A DNA stretch of 64,000 nucleotides from NCBI RefSeq assembly GCF_018448495.1, contig NZ_CP049902.1, positions 1,798,001 to 1,862,000 of the forward strand, in the 5' to 3' direction. The translations under genes were made by a program, and so were the position numbers. Positions 35,030 to 45,072 of the stretch are shown here, piece by piece. This stretch comes from Psychrobacter sp. WY6 (lineage in GTDB: Bacteria > Pseudomonadota > Gammaproteobacteria > Pseudomonadales > Moraxellaceae). Below the pieces are notes generated by a model. That model saw only the letters and a list, made by a program, of their open reading frames with translations, made no database searches and was not told where the DNA came from. Within the stretch, counting starts at the first letter, position 1. Each line of letters begins with the position of its first letter.

Positions 35030-36349
35030 CAAAGCTTTAAATGGGCTTTTCAAAAGTTTTTTGCCATTACTCGTAATAGTTGCAGTTCTATACAGATTTT
35101 CCCAACTATAATTTAAACTTTCTCCATTTTTTATATTAAATTTATTTCCGACTTCTTCCATTATGTGAGCAAAGAAAAAAGCTTTATTTAAACAGTTATC
35201 CATCAGAAAATTTGAATTTACACTATTAAAGGCATCAATACATATCTTTAATTTTTTCGCTGTATCAGGGTCCTGTGAAAAATAAAATGCAGCTCATCAA
35301 GAGTCAGTGTTTGACATCTTGGGCAACCATCCGTGGTCACATCAAACTTCGGCGTTCCAGTCTGACCTCTATCTTCACTTGCTTGTGTTTTAATAGGATT
35401 TGATGGTTGCTTAGATTGTGATGAATTAGCAGAGTCAGAGTTATCTGATTCTTCATTGTTCTTTCTTTGGGTTGGCTTACTTGGAAAAGAACGAGGACTA
35501 TCTGCTGATTCTCCCTCTTTAGTACCACTAACGGCATCATTGAAATCTTCAAACCCTTCTTTAAGACTGTCAGCTGCTTCTTTAAGGGCTTCTTGCCCTC
35601 TATCGATCAGTCCTTTTTCTTCATTATTAGGGCTATTAGAATTAGAGTTACTAGATGAATTTGGAGGAGTCGAGGGCTTCGCTGTCGGTTCAGCAGTAGA
35701 AGGGCGGGCTGAACTAATATCACGCAGCTTAATCGTCTGCCCAGATTTTAGTTTCTTAGGGTCTGTTATGCCATTGAGTCGTTTTAAATCTGCAACCGAT
35801 ACTCCACTTCTTGCTGATATACCTGAAAGGGTTTCATTTTTTCCTACGGTATGTTCATTTTTTAGTGATAAGTCACCATCTTTAGAACTATTTTGGGGAC
35901 TTGAATCTGTGGAGGTTTTTTGCCTTGCTTTTGTGGGTGGTAATTTTAAAAAGTCCTTTGGTCGTATTTTGTAAGGCTCTTTTAAATTATTAAGTTGGGC
36001 TATTTGCTGCCACTTTACTCCATATATTTTGGCAATAGAGGATAAAGTTTCTTCAGCTTCAACTTCGTGAGTTTTTCTTAAAGTCTCCTGCAGACCCTTC
36101 GAACATTTTAAGTTTAAATTTGTGCTTTGCAAAAGGAGCTTGCGCTTCGAATGTCATTTCCCTAATAGGTACGATAAGGTCTTTTATGATACTTACCATT
36201 GAACCATTACGAGGATCTTTTATAGATATATTAACGAGTGTACCTGCTGGTCTGGTTATCCATACCGTATATCCTCCAGCTATAGACGTTCCTGAACAAG
36301 CGGTTCGTCCATTTATCGTTACTATATGGTACAAGCCTTCCAGTGGCAT
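35030..36349 (-). pseudogene. LysM-containing T6SS cargo effector, catalytic end removed by IS3
   Basis: The start is ATG at 36347-36349 (M-P-L-E-G-L-Y-H-I). The N-terminal domain (T-V-W-I-T-R-P-A-G-T, then F-E-A-Q-A-P-F-A-K-H-K-F) is the delivery domain seen in LysM-type T6SS effectors. After a break near 36,095 come LysM 1 (E-E-T-L-S-S-I-A-K-I-Y-G-V) and LysM 2 (N-E-T-L-S-G-I-S-A-R-S-G-V), a Ser/Asn/Pro linker, and C-P-R-C-Q-T-L-T-L-D-E-L. A break near 35,280 leads to A-F-F-F-A-H-I-M-E-E-V-G and E-S-L-N-Y-S-W-E-N-L, the start of a GH19/lysozyme-like domain. The IS3 end at 35,029 replaces the rest. The toxin is probably dead. Its start lies only 47 bp from IS630 copy 2, so its promoter may also be lost. 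Confidence 0.65.
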
Positions 36350-36395
36350 TTTATACAAATCTACAAACTTTATTCTGAATTTTATAATTTTAGTA

Positions 36396-37309
36396 TAGTC
36401 AGTTCAAAACAAAAGTGTTATGTCTAGGACAAACATCATAAAATAATTTGGATAAGTCATTTTCCATCCACCCTTGGCGTAGAAACTTCACTTGAGCCCA
36501 TTTTTTCTCAATAGGGTTCAAGTCTGGGCTGTACGGCGGCAGCCATAGGATACGATGACCATGCCTGTTCAGTAATTTTTGGATACGTCTACTTTTATGA
36601 AACCGAGCGTTATCCATGACAATCACGCATTTGGTTTTAAGGCTTGGGATTAGGGTGTGTTTGCACCAATCGTAGAATATGCCGCTGTTAATGTTGTGTT
36701 CAAAGTAATCCAGTGCAAATAGCATCTTTTCATATAGAGCCCCAATGACGTTGGTTCGCTTTTTACCTTGCCAGTTGTAGCTGTCGATACAGGGTTTGCC
36801 TATCGGTGCATAACCATGAGGACGAATGGTCTGGCTTTCAAAACCGCTTTCGTCCATATACACAATGGGATAACCTTGCTGTTTAAAGTTATCAAGCTTA
36901 CTCTGATACGCCGCTCTTTTTATTGGACATGCTTTTGGATGCTCTAAGGTCTTTTTTTTGACTGATGCCTAGGCGTTTTAAAGCCTCACAAATGGCTGGG
37001 GCAGTACAGTTGAACCGTCTTGCTCTCTCATAGTGATAGTCATCAGGGTAACGCTCAACGTCTTTGCGTAGTGCATCATCCGGTATTTTTGATGGCGTAA
37101 CATTGCGAGTGCTCTTACTATGCAGCCGTTTCTTCCACTTTTGAATAGTGGTTGGACTAATGTCATAAAAAGAGGCTGCCTCGGCAAAGGTCATGCCATC
37201 TGCTAAGCTTTTAAGAACTTGTTTGCGATAATCTAGTGAGTAAGTCATGATAATTGAGTATATCTGTTGAGATGTTTTATCTTATAACATTTTTATACTT
37301 AATGCACTA
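36396..37309 (-). mobile_element. IS630-family element, copy 2 (intact)
   Basis: A 914-bp element bounded by TA at 36394-36395 and 37310-37311, with imperfect terminal inverted repeats. It matches copy 1 nearly base for base and keeps the two bases missing there. It lies between the LysM effector and the lipoprotein gene. Confidence 0.87.
36399..37248 (-). CDS. IS630-family transposase made by -1 frameshift
   Basis: OrfA reads from 37248: helix-turn-helix (F-A-E-A-A-S-F-Y-D-I-S-P-T-T-I-Q-K-W) and D-Y-H-Y-E-R-A-R-R-F. At A8-G (minus strand, 36951-36959) a -1 slip turns K-K-D-L-R into K-K-T-L-E-H-P-K-A and opens the DDE half: Y-M-D-E-S-G-F, I-V-M-D-N-A-R-F-H and L-P-P-Y-S-P-D-L-N-P-I-E-K-K-W. 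The three acidic residues (D, D, E) are all present. The same slip site occurs unchanged in copy 1, so I read it as programmed. Full length is about 280 residues, normal for the family. Confidence 0.88.
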
Positions 37310-37409
37310 TATTACTCACGCATTAGACTCCTGCGATTTTTTATAGAAAATTAATTAGTAAATCTATAGTGGATAAATTTTTTAAATCAGTAGCACTACT
37401 ATCAGATTA

Positions 37410-38153
37410 TTAATAGTAAATCCACTGACTATCTACTTTATCACCGTCAATGGTTGTCAAGTAATAGTAAGTTGGTACTGAGGTATTGACCGTGATGAAG
37501 TAGTAGTTTTTATTATTATGAATAGCTACTTGATTAATATACATGGAATACTCTTTAGGCTCGTATTCGTCCACACAAGCAACATTGTCGTACTGATCAA
37601 TAGAACAGTCGACGTTTCGATTTTCAGAAATTCTAGAAGGAATACTATCTACTATTTTTTTTAAATGCTTATCTGCTATAGGTATAAATTTGCTATTTTT
37701 ATATTTGTCATTCAATGCAATAATATTTGAGTCATTAGTGATATCTTTGATTAGAATACAAGCTCTTTTTCTTGTTAATAATATATTTCGATCACTATTT
37801 GCAATGTTTGATGTCTCTCTTAGATCATAGGTTATTAGATCGTTACAATTGCTGATTTCAATCTTTCGGTCTAAATAATCAATATCTTTGAATTCGCCAT
37901 CAATGAACTTGTCAATAAAAGTTAATTGATTATCTTTTTTTATTGGTTTTATGAATCCTGCCGTAAGTTCATTAATATTATAAATAGAAGTATTTTCGAT
38001 TGAATTGCCACTATCTAAATTTGAAGATAAAGAATCTTCTATGCTTGTAAAAGTATTAGGAATAGGCTCAATACTATCAGGTAGTATTTTCATACATCCT
38101 GATCCAAAAGCTAGTACAAACGATGAGGCAACCAAAATTAAAAAAGGTTTCAT
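37410..38153 (-). CDS. Lipoprotein, probable immunity protein for the VgrG-lysozyme
   Basis: This 247-residue protein has a signal peptide and lipobox (V-L-A-F-G-S-G-C, Cys at residue 20). The mature part is Asn/Ile/Asp-rich, with Cys pairs (S-N-C-N-D, R-A-C-I-L, D-C-S-I-D, V-A-C-V-D) that could form disulfides in the periplasm. I do not recognise the fold. Its ATG lies directly against the corrected stop of the vgrG-lysozyme gene, the arrangement of effector and immunity pairs, and a lipoprotein is where an inhibitor of a wall-cutting enzyme should be. Base composition is lower in GC than its neighbours. Confidence 0.6.
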   Translation of the reverse strand: MKPFLILVASSFVLAFGSGCMKILPDSIEPIPNTFTSIEDSLSSNLDSGNSIENTSIYNINELTAGFIKPIKKDNQLTFIDKFIDGEFKDIDYLDRKIEISNCNDLITYDLRETSNIANSDRNILLTRKRACILIKDITNDSNIIALNDKYKNSKFIPIADKHLKKIVDSIPSRISENRNVDCSIDQYDNVACVDEYEPKEYSMYINQVAIHNNKNYYFITVNTSVPTYYYLTTIDGDKVDSQWIYY

Positions 38154-40642
38154 TTACTGTCTCAATTTCTGTTGTTGATCGGCTAGCAATAAAAGCTCTC
38201 TTACGTGCACATTTCTAGAATTACGAATTGTGGTCTATTTGATTCAGTAGCAGCAGATGCGAAATCTTTATTCTTAAGATGTCTATTAAAACTAGGAAAT
38301 TTCGAAATACCTGTGCTAGATATCCCTAAGTTATAAGCCATATCTAAAATAGCTTCTTGAGCTGGGACTGGATAATTATCAAACTCTGAAAATGCTTCTC
38401 GAGCAGAATCGAGATTACCCTGAATATGAGCGAGTGTTATTGCTTTTGCATCTTCTTCTGTCATACGAATTGTTGTCAAAGATTCAAAATAAGATGCTCG
38501 ACTATTGTTTCTACCGTGAACCGAATTGTAAACTATACGCCACGCTTGTTTTATTTGAACATCGGTTGCTGATACATTTCCGATATAAAAAGGATATTTT
38601 GTCGCTTCATCCGCAGACGACAGCATTTTGCCATAGCCTACGGTTACAAGGCTTTTAGGTTCGGCGCTATCAAGATACATGTGATTGTAGAAGCCTTCCT
38701 CTTTTACAATTGCTTCAAAGACTTTGTTTAAGTCTAGGTCGTCAGCCTGCTCTAAAGCTAAATCATTCACATCTTCCTCTTCAGAAATATACGATACGCC
38801 CCAGTCGGTATCTCTAAAGCCCACATAGGCTTCAACCTCTTCTTCTTTATCACTAATAACTGGTGCGGTACGTCCATGCTCATCTAATGCACCTTCTATC
38901 AGTTGCCCATCAGGTCGTAGCATCTGGAACTCGATATCTTCAAAATTGTGCTGATAAAACAAATCATAAACATCTAGCTTATTACTAAACAGTGGAACAG
39001 TTTCAGGCATCATCGGTAATGAATAATTAGCTCTTGCCCCACCCACCAAACCCTTCTTCACCGCTTTGATCTTAATCGTCCCCGGACACACCAGCTTAAT
39101 CCCGCTGTCATCGATCGTAATCGACGCTCCTGCTGACGTTTGCAGCTTGATCCGCTTAGGACTCGACACATTCACCTGTCCTGACGCGCTACCAATCGTC
39201 ATACCTTGCTGAGAGTGCAATTGCAACTCACCGCCTTGTGCCTGTACCGCCAGTGGCTCTCTATTGGCGCTGATATGTAAGCCTGATAGATCAACTTGAC
39301 CACCAACCCCAGAGAGCGAGTCAATCGTATTTGCCGTCAGCGTATAATTGCATGCCACCACATCCGACTGGGTGCTGCCTGATTGTCTGACGATTGTTTT
39401 CGCCGTCCATAGGGTATTACTTGCTGACGCTAAGATACTGTCTTTACTGACCAGCATCACATCAGCAGCGCCCAATACTTCCGTATTTAGCGTCTCATCG
39501 ATGATTTGTGCGCTGGTTTTAAACGCTTTTATCGATTGATTGGCGGTCTGCATGGCTGTCGTGGATTGCAAATGTGCCTGCTTGGTCTCTTGAAAGGTCT
39601 CACTCAGCTCAGCTCCTAAGCCTAATTGCCGCTGTCCTGCATCATTGACCCAAGCAGACTCGTGCTCGCTTTGACTATGTCTGATATCAAAGGTGGATAG
39701 CAGTACACCGGTATCACCAGTGATTTGCAAGCCATGATCGCTTGCCAGATTAATCCCTTGACCACTGGTTGATGATTGATGATTACTATAACGATGACGC
39801 AGTACGCCAAGCTCAAGCACGTGCTCATCAGGGGCAAAGGTGGCGCTAGAAGTGATGGTTGGTGTCTCAGCATTGGCACGTGATCCTGTATTCACCGACC
39901 ACTGCATTCCTATCTGGTTGGGCGTATCATCAAAGCTTAGGGTCACTTCAGAATCAGACGTCAGCCCATATTGAGCAATACCAGAGATCCATCCACTGTG
40001 AGTATCATCTTCATTAATTTGCGAATGACCCAAACCACCACCATGCCACCTAGGGGACGCGCCGCCTTGTAAGTTATGTCGATTAGATAAGCCTGCATCA
40101 CGAGTGGTGATGTCTTTGTCATCGATATCGCCCATACCGATACCGTCATAAAGCGACCTGCTAATTACAGGACTGTCAATATCGCCATACCAGTAATTAA
40201 GCAGTACCGACTGTCCCAGCCTTGGCGCAAACTGCCAACCATGAGTGCTACCCGATGACAGCTGCAATGAGCGCAGGGGCGGGGTGGTGCCATCATCATG
40301 AGGGCTGATACCTGACCAGACAGACGTAGTAATAGTTTGCTGTAGATTGTCAGTGCTGACACTTGAGTCATAGCTGGGGGAAGCTGATAAACCTGTGTCA
40401 CCAGTACGAGCTTGGGCGAGACCCGTGTAAGTGCTACTGGCAAAGGATAAAGAACTGGGATAAGGGCAATAAGGAATAGCAGCGTCAAGTAACGTCGCTG
40501 ATACCCAAACCCCAGTATCACGAGCGATGTCAAAGCCATGATCGGGTATTGAAAAGTGATTGTGATTCATTGCATGACAGTGCATATGCTGAGCAGTGCG
40601 CTGTAACCACTGCTTGATAAATACTTGATGATGGTATGACAC
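38154..40642 (-). CDS. 5'-truncated VgrG fused to a GH24-like lysozyme domain (frameshift near the end)
   Basis: The frame opens at GTG 40640-40642, exactly where identity with vgrG at 45,072-47,969 begins, so the gp27-like N-terminal region is absent. It has the gp5-like OB region (W-Q-F-A-P-R-L-G-Q-S-V-L-L-N-Y-W-Y-G-D-I), the DUF2345 beta-helix (G-Q-V-N-V-S-S-P-K-R-I-K-L-Q), and a transthyretin-like linker. Residues about 640-830 are lysozyme: V-K-E-E-G-F-Y-N-H-M-Y-L-D, T-V-G-Y-G-K and A-I-L-D-M-A-Y-N-L-G, fitting the E-x8-D-...-T pattern of GH24. A break near 38,225 hides the true end V-H-V-R-E-L-L-L-L-A-D, which stops at 38,154. Without the N-terminal region it should not trimerise as a normal spike; it may be a stored cassette. 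Confidence 0.8.
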
Positions 40643-40785
40643 CAGATATTATAATTTGGGCTGATGTTTTTGATCCTTTTTATTAACCCAATCTATCTCG
40701 ACAGTAGTTTAATATTTCCACTTAGACAATCCATGCAAATTATATAATCCTCTAAATTCACAACAAAATATCACTGTAGCTTATT

Positions 40786-41767
40786 ATGACGCTTAAGCCT
40801 TTATTTTTATTTTTGTCTATTTTGCCGCTATTTACTATGACTGCCTGTGCTAAAGATCCTGCGACTTCGGTTGATAGTAATGGTATCCCCCAAACCCGTA
40901 GCAATCTAACGGCAGATGAACAGCAGCAGCTAGATGACTTCTTAACGCAGCAAAAAGCGAACATGCGCTTTATTGAAGGCGGTAGCTATGAGATGGGCGA
41001 CTTCGGTTCTAAAGTGACTATCAATGATGGTGGTCCTATCAGGAGTGAAAGTGACAATAAACCACTGCACAAGGTGACGCTTGAGAGTTTTAGTATGAAT
41101 GCTTATAAAACGACTTATAGTGACTTTGATATCTATAGTATGGCGACTAAACAAAAAAAAATTGGTATGCAAGATACTACGATAGAGCTACGTCAATCTA
41201 ATGCTGCTGCTGGTGTAAACTGGCAAACGGCACAGCACTACTGTCAATGGCTTGGTCAACAGTTAGAGGTTCCAATGAGTCTACCAACCGAAGCGCAGTG
41301 GGAATATGCCGCACGCAATCGCGGTAAATATATTATTTCCAACCGATAACGGTAAAATAAATGGTGGACACAATATATGGACGTTTGATGAGAAGTCAGC
41401 ACTCTCAAGAAAATATAATACTAATTTAGCTATACCTATTGTAGGACTATATCCTCCTAATCCTTTGGGTCTGTATGACATGACCAATCAAAATAATGAA
41501 TGGATGAATGACTGGTATAGCGAGGATTACTATGCCAACAGCCCTGAGCATAATCCCCAAGGCCCTGACACGGGTACTGAAAAAGTTTTGCGCTCAGTAA
41601 ACGCTGAATGGGGTTCGGCACAAAACATACAAGCCAATGGGTCAATTACTCTAATGCGAATAAAACGCTTGCCTAATCCACCGTTGATAGAGGAAGCACA
41701 AGATGCTAATCAGAATGCTTTTACCTCAGCTCGCTGTGTCGCTAATAGCCAGCAAGCGATAAGTTAA
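40786..41767 (+). CDS. FGE-sulfatase (SUMF1)-like lipoprotein (one frameshift)
   Basis: A lipoprotein signal (L-P-L-F-T-M-T-A-C, Cys at residue 21) precedes F-I-E-G-G-S-Y-E-M-G-D-F, H-K-V-T-L-E-S-F, then L-P-T-E-A-Q-W-E-Y-A-A-R-N, the signature of the formylglycine-generating-enzyme fold. A break near 41,335 is followed by G-L-Y-D-M-T-N-Q-N-N-E-W-M-N-D-W-Y and a degenerate end A-R-C-V-A-N. It lies in the opposite direction to its neighbours among T6SS cargo genes. Several such lipoproteins occur beside T6SS effectors in Moraxellaceae as far as I recall, with unproven roles, possibly immunity. Confidence 0.7.
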
Positions 41768-41818
41768 TCGTGTTATTAATATCCTCTTACCGAAATAGTC
41801 CTTAACCTTGAATAACCC

Positions 41819-44800
41819 TTAAGCATGGTAGATGCCATCAGCTGGTTTATCCCTTGGATTTAAGATGTTAGCATCAAAGTGCTGTGGGTTTTTAGCTGTA
41901 TAAAATCTAGGACTAACATAATCGACTTTAGCCAACATACGATACTTCTCATAAGCAGGATCAGTATTAAGGACTACACGCTCGCCTTTAGGATAGTAAT
42001 TTTTAATGAGTCCACCTAGCATGTTGAGATATTGATCTATAAAGGTATTGCCAGTATCATTTTTTTCAGTGATTTTATCTTTGATATCATTTAATAGTGT
42101 GAGCAAGGGCGTGTCTATATTATTAAGACCATAACTTAAAAACCGTAGAACGTGTGCTTCATTTTCTTGACGAAAGCTTTTATTAGAGCGACTACTCAAA
42201 CCTTGCAAATGATAGTCTTTCACTCCGTCCCTGTTCATGTGCTGTAGTACATTGTCCCACTCAGGATAAGTGGTCACTGTAGTAAATATCTTTATAATGG
42301 CTTTTTTGCGTTCAGTAAGCAGTTTTATACTTAAGCCCTAAAAATACTAAAGTCAAAGTCAGGCCAGCTAAGTGCATGACTATACCATCCATGGCGACTG
42401 ATATTATAAATTAGTATGCCTTTACCATTGGGCGTAGCGCATAATAGCATTTGCTTTTTCTCACCCTTCATAATCTCAATAGCTAGATCATGCCGCTTTG
42501 AATCAGTATCTAAGGCATTAGAAAAAGCTCTGAATCTTGTTCCAATATTTATTAGGGATTTAGAAACACTAGAGTTACTTCCTAAATAAATGACAGAAAA
42601 CTGGGTCAATGCGATAAAAGCCTCTTCTAGGATATGGACGACTTTACGAAAGCCTGCATTGACCAGCTGATAGAATGTCCACCTAAGAAACGATTCGATC
42701 TGACCGCCATCCACCTCAAATAAGAATCCAAGCTTGCCTCCTGCCCCAAAGCAAGCAGCGGCTTTGGCTCTGATTTTAAATTTGCCTGCTCGAGCGTCGA
42801 GGAAAACATAAAAGTCTAAAGAGCCTCCGATACCGTAGCTACCTGCAACAGTTGCCGATATCGATGCAAAGGATACAAAATCCTCTTCTTCTGGCGGTAG
42901 CCACTCTATACCACCCTTTGGCTCTATTCCTCCTTCTACACCGATAAATGCAGAGATAGCTGCAGACCCTTTTACGTTATGCTTCTCTTGTAACTGCTCT
43001 ATCTCATCATCACTAGTTGGATGACTAATACCTTTATAGTCTAGGCTAAGAGCAGGCATGTTTTTATTTGCATCCCAAGCACTCATCATTGTTTGCCTAG
43101 GATCACGAGCGGCTGAGACCAGTTTTTGTGCACCGTCTTTTATTTTTATACTACCAGCCTTCTACCTTCTATCCCGATATTGACGCCTGCAAATCCACTA
43201 ATCTCACAAGAAACTATCAAGCGTAGTGAGCCTAAATCTATTTTGATACCATCTTCAAAAGTGGCTTTTAAGTGCCACCCTTCTAATGAAGGTAGCGCCA
43301 TTATAGGAGAGATGCTCGCCTCACATAGAATAAGCTTACCATTTGCATTAAAGCCGCCTTCAATACCTATCTTATCTTCAAGATTCCAACTAGCTGAGCC
43401 GTTGGCACCAGCGCTACCTACCATTCGTAGCCATTGTGCCTCGCCATCTACTTGGTATTTATCAGACTTAATAATGAGACCACTAATCTCATTCGCTGAA
43501 GGTAGTAGATAGTCTAGAACATTTAAGTCTTTTTGCCCCTCAGTACCTATCTCACCTTCAATTGAAGCAGATATCTCTTTAATCCTATCAGCAAGCGCTT
43601 CTTTAGCAAAGCCTGCTGGATCATATAGCAGACTTGGTTCGTCTGGTGGCGGAGGGTCGCCTTCAGGAGTAGGAATGTCTGTCTGTGATTGATTGATACG
43701 TGTTGGCTGGATTGTATCTTCGAAATAATCTCTTCTCACATAGCGTCGTTCAATAGTGGTTCCATTTGAGTCCGCACTGGCAACGGCTGTCTTGACTAAG
43801 AATATTTCTTTCATATCAGCAATGGTCGAAAAATCCTGCTCAATTTCATCTTGAGCGTCTGCTTCTGCTTTTATCATTGCATCTTCTGCAGTTTTTAGCA
43901 TACTAGCATCCCTAGCTTTGAGCGCGTCTGCTACTTGGGATCTATGCATGTGCACTTTTGCCATTAGTTTATCGACATTGCTTAGGTTTTTAACAAGGTT
44001 TTTGTAGTCATTACTTTTAAATACAGACAACTCTCTACTTTCAAGATCATAAACGATAGGAAGTCGGGTATTGGCAGCTAAAATAGCTTCATGATTAGGT
44101 TTGTTTACTGCTGTAGGTATCTTAATTGTTGGTATAGTAAGTGTTCTAAGATAGTCACAAGGTGATGGAACAACATCTCCTTGTGAATCTTTAACATCAA
44201 GCCTAGCTGTTACTGGATTACCAGATACTAAAACTTGTACTGTTCTTTTATAGTCAGCACTTATTTTCTCAGTTAAACCTGTTTTAGGATCGACCTTTAG
44301 TGTTTTGACCACTGTTTTTTTATAATCAATTAGCTGGACTTTTACATCATTAGGAATATTACTACTACTTTTAGCTTTTACTTTGAACTGTAGAAAGGTT
44401 TGTAGCTGGTAGCCTTTGATAAATGGACTGCTTATCTTTTCATCCGACTTTATAGTCAAAATAAGAGGCTTTTGTTTTTCTCCTTTTAATTGCGGGTCAT
44501 AGAGTCTTCTATTTTTATCCAAAAAATATATCCGATATGCTGTAGAGCGTATTAATGGTATCTCTTTAGTAAATGACAGATTAGAACCTAGCTCTGCTAC
44601 AGGAGCCGTTTTTCCAGTTACTTTTTTAGACGCGTAGTCTATTTGATATTCTAAGCCATTGACAATACTTGATGCTGTCGATGTACCACTTTTATTTTCT
44701 TTTACTAAAGCATAGGTTAACTCGCATCGGTACTGCGACATCATCTAAAACTATACGATCATAAGTAGCAGTTCCATAACTATTACTGTCTCTAAGATGT

Positions 44801-45072
44801 GGCTTCGAGCTTCTTGAACTTTTGAGTTTAATGGTTTTTTGATTAGGCAAATCTACAACGCTAATATTATCTATATCGTCCCATTCTTTTAAGCGTATTT
44901 TAATTTTACCATTAGCAGGCACTTCATAGCTTTTGTTTAAATTATCATCACCTATATATACCTCTCCTTTTTTAATAGGAATCGCACCTCCACCGCTCAG
45001 ATTTTGTCTTAAAATCCACAATGATAACTCTCTAGTTTTTCTTCTTGGTCTGCCGTCTGCTATTTTTCCCAT
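41819..45072 (-). CDS. Large VgrG-linked T6SS cargo effector (three frameshifts)
   Basis: ATG 45070-45072 overlaps the stop of vgrG. Four blocks read in order with breaks near 44,745, 43,160 and 42,336. Block 1 has A-I-P-I-K-K-G-E-V-Y-I-G-D and Y-R-C-E-L-T-Y-A-L. Block 2 has a helical region (K-L-M-A-K-V-H-M-H-R-S-Q-V-A-D-A-L) and Gly-rich strands (G-S-A-S-W-N-L-E-D-K-I-G-I-E-G-G). Block 3 has further Gly/Ala strands (A-A-C-F-G-A-G-G-K-L-G-F-L-F-E-V) and F-Y-Q-L-V-N-A-G-F. The last block is helical. Corrected length is about 1,080 residues. The overall plan resembles large VgrG-associated VasX/BTH_I2691-class effectors, an inference from architecture. I see no catalytic motif. No immunity gene of clear kind follows; the lipoprotein at 40,786 on the other strand is the nearest candidate. 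Confidence 0.6.
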
